From assembly GCA_035656635.1 (NCBI GenBank), contig DASRSD010000107.1:1-57756 (forward strand): a DNA stretch of 57,756 nt, in the 5' to 3' direction. A program made the translations under genes and the position numbers. The notes under the pieces are model-generated. The model was not told where the DNA came from, did not search any database, and saw only the letters and a program-made list of their open reading frames with translations. This stretch comes from Pirellulales bacterium. GTDB lineage: Bacteria; Planctomycetota; Planctomycetia; Pirellulales; JADZDJ01. This document shows, one piece after another, positions 56,180 to 57,756 of this stretch (position 1 is its first letter; the number at the start of each line of letters is the position of its first letter).

Positions 56180-56482
56180 TTACTCGCGCAGTTCCGGCAG
56201 CCCAAACACATCCAGTTCCAAGGGTTGCCCGGCGGGTGTTGTCAGCAAGAAGGCTTCGTTGCAGCCGGGACAGATTCCGCAAGACAGCTCAATTTTTTGG
56301 CCAGTCTCGCGCGATTGAATGTAGAAGCGATCGCCTTGGTCAATTGCATCACAGACTTCGGCCGCCGTCCAAATTCGCGTGTGATAGGATGCCGTTCCGG
56401 AACCTACCAGGTTCACATGAAACCGCCCCGCCGCACTGTGACATGGCTCCCGCTTGGCGCAAACAACTCGGTATTCCGCCAT
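56180..56482 (-). CDS. DUF3892-like small protein
   Basis: A 100-residue protein. It begins AEYRVVCAKRE, followed by WTAAEVCDAIDQGDRFYIQS, a pattern resembling DUF3892, and then CGICPGC, which may bind zinc. The function of this family is unknown. The frame continues upstream through an inverted-repeat element to 56776, but the ATG at 56482 matches the beginning of the domain; the ribosome-binding site (AAAGGGTGG) is weak. It lies convergent with the O-antigen ligase-like gene. Confidence 0.7.
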   Translation of the reverse strand: MAEYRVVCAKREPCHSAAGRFHVNLVGSGTASYHTRIWTAAEVCDAIDQGDRFYIQSRETGQKIELSCGICPGCNEAFLLTTPAGQPLELDVFGLPELRE

Positions 56483-56580
56483 GGCCGCACCACCCTTTCC
56501 CCGGCCCGTCTGGCATCCGTAGGGGGGTGCGAATTCTATGCCGTGGAACACCAGCCCAAATTCAGGATCAATTGATGAGG

Positions 56581-56730
56581 GAATTCTGGTTGTGATGCAT
56601 TTTGAAGTGAACTGCATTGGGTGGCCGGGGTCGAGTGCCGCCGAGCCCCCGGAATGCTGCCTGCTGGGGGGCTCCCTTCGGTCGACCCCCAGCCACCCTG
56701 CGGAAGCAAAGTGCATCACTACCGGAATTC
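56581..56730. repeat. 150-bp inverted-repeat (MITE-like) element
   Basis: Terminal arms 56581-56604 and 56707-56730, both ending in GAATTC, are complementary at about 21 of 24 positions. Inner arms 56619-56634 and 56682-56698 pair GGGTGGCCGGGGTCGA with TCGACCCCCAGCCACCC. A central stem GAGCCCCC/GGGGGGCTC is present. No transposase is encoded. It lies between the DUF3892 and PilZ genes. Confidence 0.88.
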
Positions 56731-56768
56731 TGGTCTCCGGCGCGTCAGGCTGGCAGCCTGCTGCGCGC

Positions 56769-57179
56769 TTATGCATAACCTATAAAACTTCCGGCAATTT
56801 CGTATAGCGGTCCTGTCTGGCGACAACGCACTACTTTTAGCACGACGCGCAAATGTTCCCCTTTGCCGCTGTTGCCGGTCATCTCCAGCCGCAAAAAACT
56901 TGCTTCGACCGGCTCCAGGTGATACATGCACAAACCGCCCACGGAAATATCGCGCGTCACGCCCAAGAACGCTTCGCCATCGGGATGATATTGATCGTCG
57001 AGCGGCGTCGCCCGGACCGGCATGGTCACCGGATACCGCAAATTCGAGCGGCGTTCCGAGCCCTCAAAGAATTTTTCGCCGCGGATCACGCGGCGTATGA
57101 AATTCACCACCCGTTCCGGCGGCAACTTGTTCGGTTTTTCTTGCACAACGGCGGAATGATCATGGAAGATTTTGTCCAT
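56769..57179 (-). CDS. PilZ domain protein, likely c-di-GMP receptor
   Basis: A 136-residue protein. The c-di-GMP-binding PilZ motifs are R44-x-x-x-R48 (ERRSNLRYP) and D77-x-S-x-x-G (DISVGG). The first 40 residues (VVNFIRRVIRGEKFFEG) form an amphipathic N-terminal extension. It could link c-di-GMP to the pilus-like locus (whose ATPases have MshEN-type domains) or to the polysaccharide genes beside it; neither is shown. AAGGGG precedes the ATG by about eight bases. Its stop lies about 40 bases from the inverted-repeat element. Confidence 0.88.
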   Translation of the reverse strand: MDKIFHDHSAVVQEKPNKLPPERVVNFIRRVIRGEKFFEGSERRSNLRYPVTMPVRATPLDDQYHPDGEAFLGVTRDISVGGLCMYHLEPVEASFLRLEMTGNSGKGEHLRVVLKVVRCRQTGPLYEIAGSFIGYA

Positions 57180-57756
57180 TGCACTGCCCCTTCTCGAAAA
57201 TAGTTCCTGACAAAAGTGATCACGCAGCTCGCGGTGGCGCGCAAAATCATCGGTGCGCGCCAGCTGCGCATGCGCTTCTAATCAATTGGAGATCACTGTC
57301 GGCGGAAAACGAATTCCCGCCGATCCTGACTCGCGGCCTGCGGCAACCCGTAACGTTAGAATCCCCCTAATTGATAAACTACGTTTTGTAATTTTCGAGG
57401 GGAGTGCGATTGCTGCGCGATCGGGTGGATGAAAGACAGCCACGATGACCGCCCGCAAGCCGTCCGAATGATTTCCCGCTAGCAAAACCTGGGGAGATTC
57501 GCACCTATCAAGAAGGCGTCGCAATTTCCATGCCCCCCAAAACGGCGAAGGATATCGCACAAGACAGGTCCGTACACGACTTCGGGAAATAACGATTTTT
57601 CCTGAACAAATCGAGAGTTATTTGCGCCCGCGCCCAGCCCCAATTCCTGTTTCGTCATCCGTTCCGGAAGAGCTCTGACGCCAGTTGGTAGGGCGATTGG
57701 CCGGCGACTACGGAATCGACGTGATTGGCAGGCGTTAATGGGCGGTACAGGACTCG
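57180..57756. other. Right-edge region without recognised gene
   Basis: This 577-base stretch upstream of the PilZ gene runs to the window end. Frames at 57282-57560 (minus) and 57179-57370 (plus) show no family pattern or ribosome-binding site and are not called. A promoter for the PilZ gene should lie near 57200-57260. Nothing else is evident. Confidence 0.4.

Noticed and set aside
56581-56730. Insertion sequence
   Set aside because: No transposase and no frame in the 150 bases; treated as a non-coding inverted-repeat element.
57282-57560. 92-codon minus-strand frame at the right edge
   Set aside because: No start signal, no domain pattern, and Arg/Pro-rich composition typical of chance frames.

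Overview
This window looks like a chromosomal segment of a planctomycete, most likely Pirellulales-like. That is inferred from gene content, not from a marker search: a DUF1559 prepilin-like protein, a WXXGXW-repeat secreted protein, a Tat-exported Gfo/Idh/MocA oxidoreductase, a Ser/Thr kinase beside secretion genes, zinc-ribbon proteins, and many short GC-rich palindromes. No tRNA, rRNA, CRISPR array, prophage or transposase was recognised.

Layout. (1) 1-5.7 kb: lpd (cut by the left edge), aceE and aceF, the pyruvate dehydrogenase complex. (2) 5.6-9.4 kb: a DUF486 membrane protein and a secreted WXXGXW-repeat protein, divergent. (3) 9.5-17.3 kb, all minus strand: DapA-family aldolase and RluA-type pseudouridine synthase (4-base overlap), a Tat oxidoreductase with its own terminator, an SDR behind hflX, rsgA, and an FHA protein. 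(4) 17.4-21.3 kb: radical SAM protein, two tandem paralogous lipoproteins, the RNase P RNA gene, and a ribbon-helix-helix protein facing it. (5) 21.9-25 kb: trypsin-TPR protein and DUF1559 protein. (6) 25.6-43.4 kb: a type IV pilus/type II secretion-like locus with ATPase (PilB/GspE), PilT, second ATPase, PilC/GspF, four pseudopilins and a roughly 1940-residue GspK-like protein, followed by a membrane Ser/Thr kinase. (7) 45.3-48.8 kb: a CxxCH protein, two zinc-ribbon proteins and an HD phosphohydrolase. (8) 48.8-52.8 kb, minus strand: an RbsB-RbsA-RbsC-type sugar ABC transporter. (9) 53.4-57.2 kb: acyltransferase, O-antigen ligase-like protein, DUF3892 protein and PilZ protein.

The genes of region 6 plausibly make one envelope machine: two extension/assembly ATPases, a retraction ATPase, the inner-membrane platform and a set of pseudopilins with a very large minor subunit. 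No secretin, GspL/M or prepilin peptidase is in the window, so the machine is incomplete here.

The most unusual theme is the placement of short palindromic or tandem repeats inside functional sequence. Repeat-like sequence extends peripheral helices of the RNase P RNA, a 23-bp-arm inverted repeat forms the start codon and leader of a pseudopilin gene, neighbouring pseudopilin leaders are also repeat-like, a 39-nt-arm palindrome abuts the rsgA start codon, tandem 33-bp hairpins separate pilC from the first pseudopilin, and a 150-bp inverted-repeat element lies between the DUF3892 and PilZ genes.
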